This document shows, one piece after another, positions 21,691-22,210 of a DNA stretch of 22,210 nucleotides. Position 1 is the stretch's first letter; every line of letters starts with the position of its first letter. The position numbers and the translations under genes are program-made. The notes beneath the pieces were generated by a model that searched no databases, had not been told where the DNA came from, and saw only the letters and a program-made list of their open reading frames with translations. The stretch comes from Scenedesmus sp. ARA3. Lineage: Eukaryota > Chlorophyta > Chlorophyceae > Sphaeropleales > Scenedesmaceae. Location of the stretch: the NCBI GenBank assembly GCA_004335835.1, contig RWJK01001983.1, positions 8,620 through 30,829 of the forward strand. Direction: 5' to 3'.

Positions 21691-22210
21691 GTCGCATGAG
21701 GCTCTGAGGAGCGCTGAAGGGCTCAACCATCAGCAGCACGACACAAGAAATCCAGATGTCCTTGACCTTGAGGGTGAAGGAACCACACTGCATGCCACAG
21801 GGGCGGCTAGATGGCATTGGTGAACAAGCGCATCACAACCAAAGCTACAGTATAGAGCACTGAAACGATATACATTCTAGGTGGCCAGGCTTGTTGACTG
21901 TGCAACAATCAAAATGCCAGGTCATGCACTGCACAGATGGTCGGCTGCTGCCCGTTAGCGGCTGCACAGCTCTCACCAGTGCCACACAAACAGGCCCGGC
22001 CTGCCACCTGTGCGCAGGCGCACAGTGGTGGCGTAGCCGGGCGGCATGAGCGTGGTGTCCTTCTGCACCAGGCACTGCTGCGCTGCACCGCATGGCGTGC
22101 TGGTGATCTGGCCAGTCAGAAGGTTGGCGGGCAGGCCAACTTGGCCAGTGAAGCTGAAGCCTCCCGAAGGGCTGATCTGCACCAGCTCATGTTTTATGAC
22201 CTGCAGCGGG
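21528..22210 (-). CDS. Multicopper oxidase (CotA/LPR1-like), last two exons, 5' end outside window
   Basis: C-terminal end of a three-cupredoxin multicopper oxidase. These enzymes take electrons from a phenol, bilirubin or Fe2+ at a type-1 copper and reduce O2 at a trinuclear cluster. Exons: 22210 (or 22200, after a possible CTGCAG acceptor) down to 21977, then 21627-21528; intron 21628-21976, GT-AG. The joined frame reads TVRLRTGGRPGLFVW then HCHLLEHEDNEMM. This is the copper signature HCHxxEHExxxM: the two His of HCH bind the type-3 coppers, and the Cys, the later His and the Met are type-1 ligands. The Cys codon is TG|C, made by splicing. A 21-residue tail with two more Cys follows before TGA. 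The match is closest to CotA, bilirubin oxidase and plant LPR proteins rather than ascorbate oxidases. Substrate and location are unknown because the N-terminus is missing. Confidence 0.88.
21659..21688. repeat. (CAG)10 microsatellite in the oxidase intron
   Basis: Ten pure CAG units on the plus strand, hence CTG on the oxidase sense strand. They end 31 nt upstream of the acceptor of the last exon, where a pyrimidine-rich tract is expected. Confidence 0.95.

Noticed and set aside
21596..21817. Minus-strand Leu-rich frame as a transmembrane protein
   Set aside because: The poly-Leu is the translated (CTG)10 microsatellite inside the oxidase intron.

Overview
The window looks like nuclear DNA of a green alga (Chlorophyta, plausibly Chlorophyceae). 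The DNA is GC-rich. Every recognisable gene is cut into short exons by roughly 120-500 bp introns, with GTGAG/GTGCG/GTGGG donors and CTGCAG-type acceptors. CAG/CTG triplet tracts are frequent and almost all lie in introns. No bacterial operon, mobile-element gene, rRNA or CRISPR array was seen. Two single N bases show it is draft assembly. The lineage is inferred from gene architecture; no marker gene is present.

Four genes are supported by reading spliced frames. (1) Minus strand, 10654 down to the left edge: the first 1,357 codons of an ASCC3/Slh1-type Ski2-like RNA helicase in 26 exons. It covers the N-terminal region, the complete first RecA1-RecA2 cassette, the winged helix and most of the first Sec63 domain. 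The second cassette lies beyond base 1 and the initiator exon is unresolved. (2) Plus strand, 11458-13697: a complete seven-exon Rab6/RabH1 small GTPase of 211 aa. (3) Plus strand, 14818-17487: a complete six-exon CCC1/VIT-family iron (or manganese) transporter of 258 aa. (4) Minus strand, right edge to 21528: the last two exons of a CotA/LPR1-like multicopper oxidase.

Layout: the helicase and Rab6 genes diverge from a shared upstream region (about 10.7-11.46 kb). A 1.1 kb spacer holds the Rab6 3' UTR and the transporter promoter. The transporter and the oxidase converge on a 4.0 kb stretch (17488-21527) without a convincing coding gene but with several hairpins, one of them a perfect 26-bp stem with a 3-nt loop. 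The genes serve different processes: ribosome rescue, Golgi traffic and metal handling. The transporter/oxidase pair could share an iron theme, which is inference.

Most notable observations: a 39-nt in-frame near-copy of the transporter's exon 5 end, flanked by AG and GT inside the next intron (a candidate tandem-duplicated cassette exon); the oxidase intron that splits the type-1 copper Cys codon, so that retention gives immediate termination; and the hairpin cluster near 19.15 kb.
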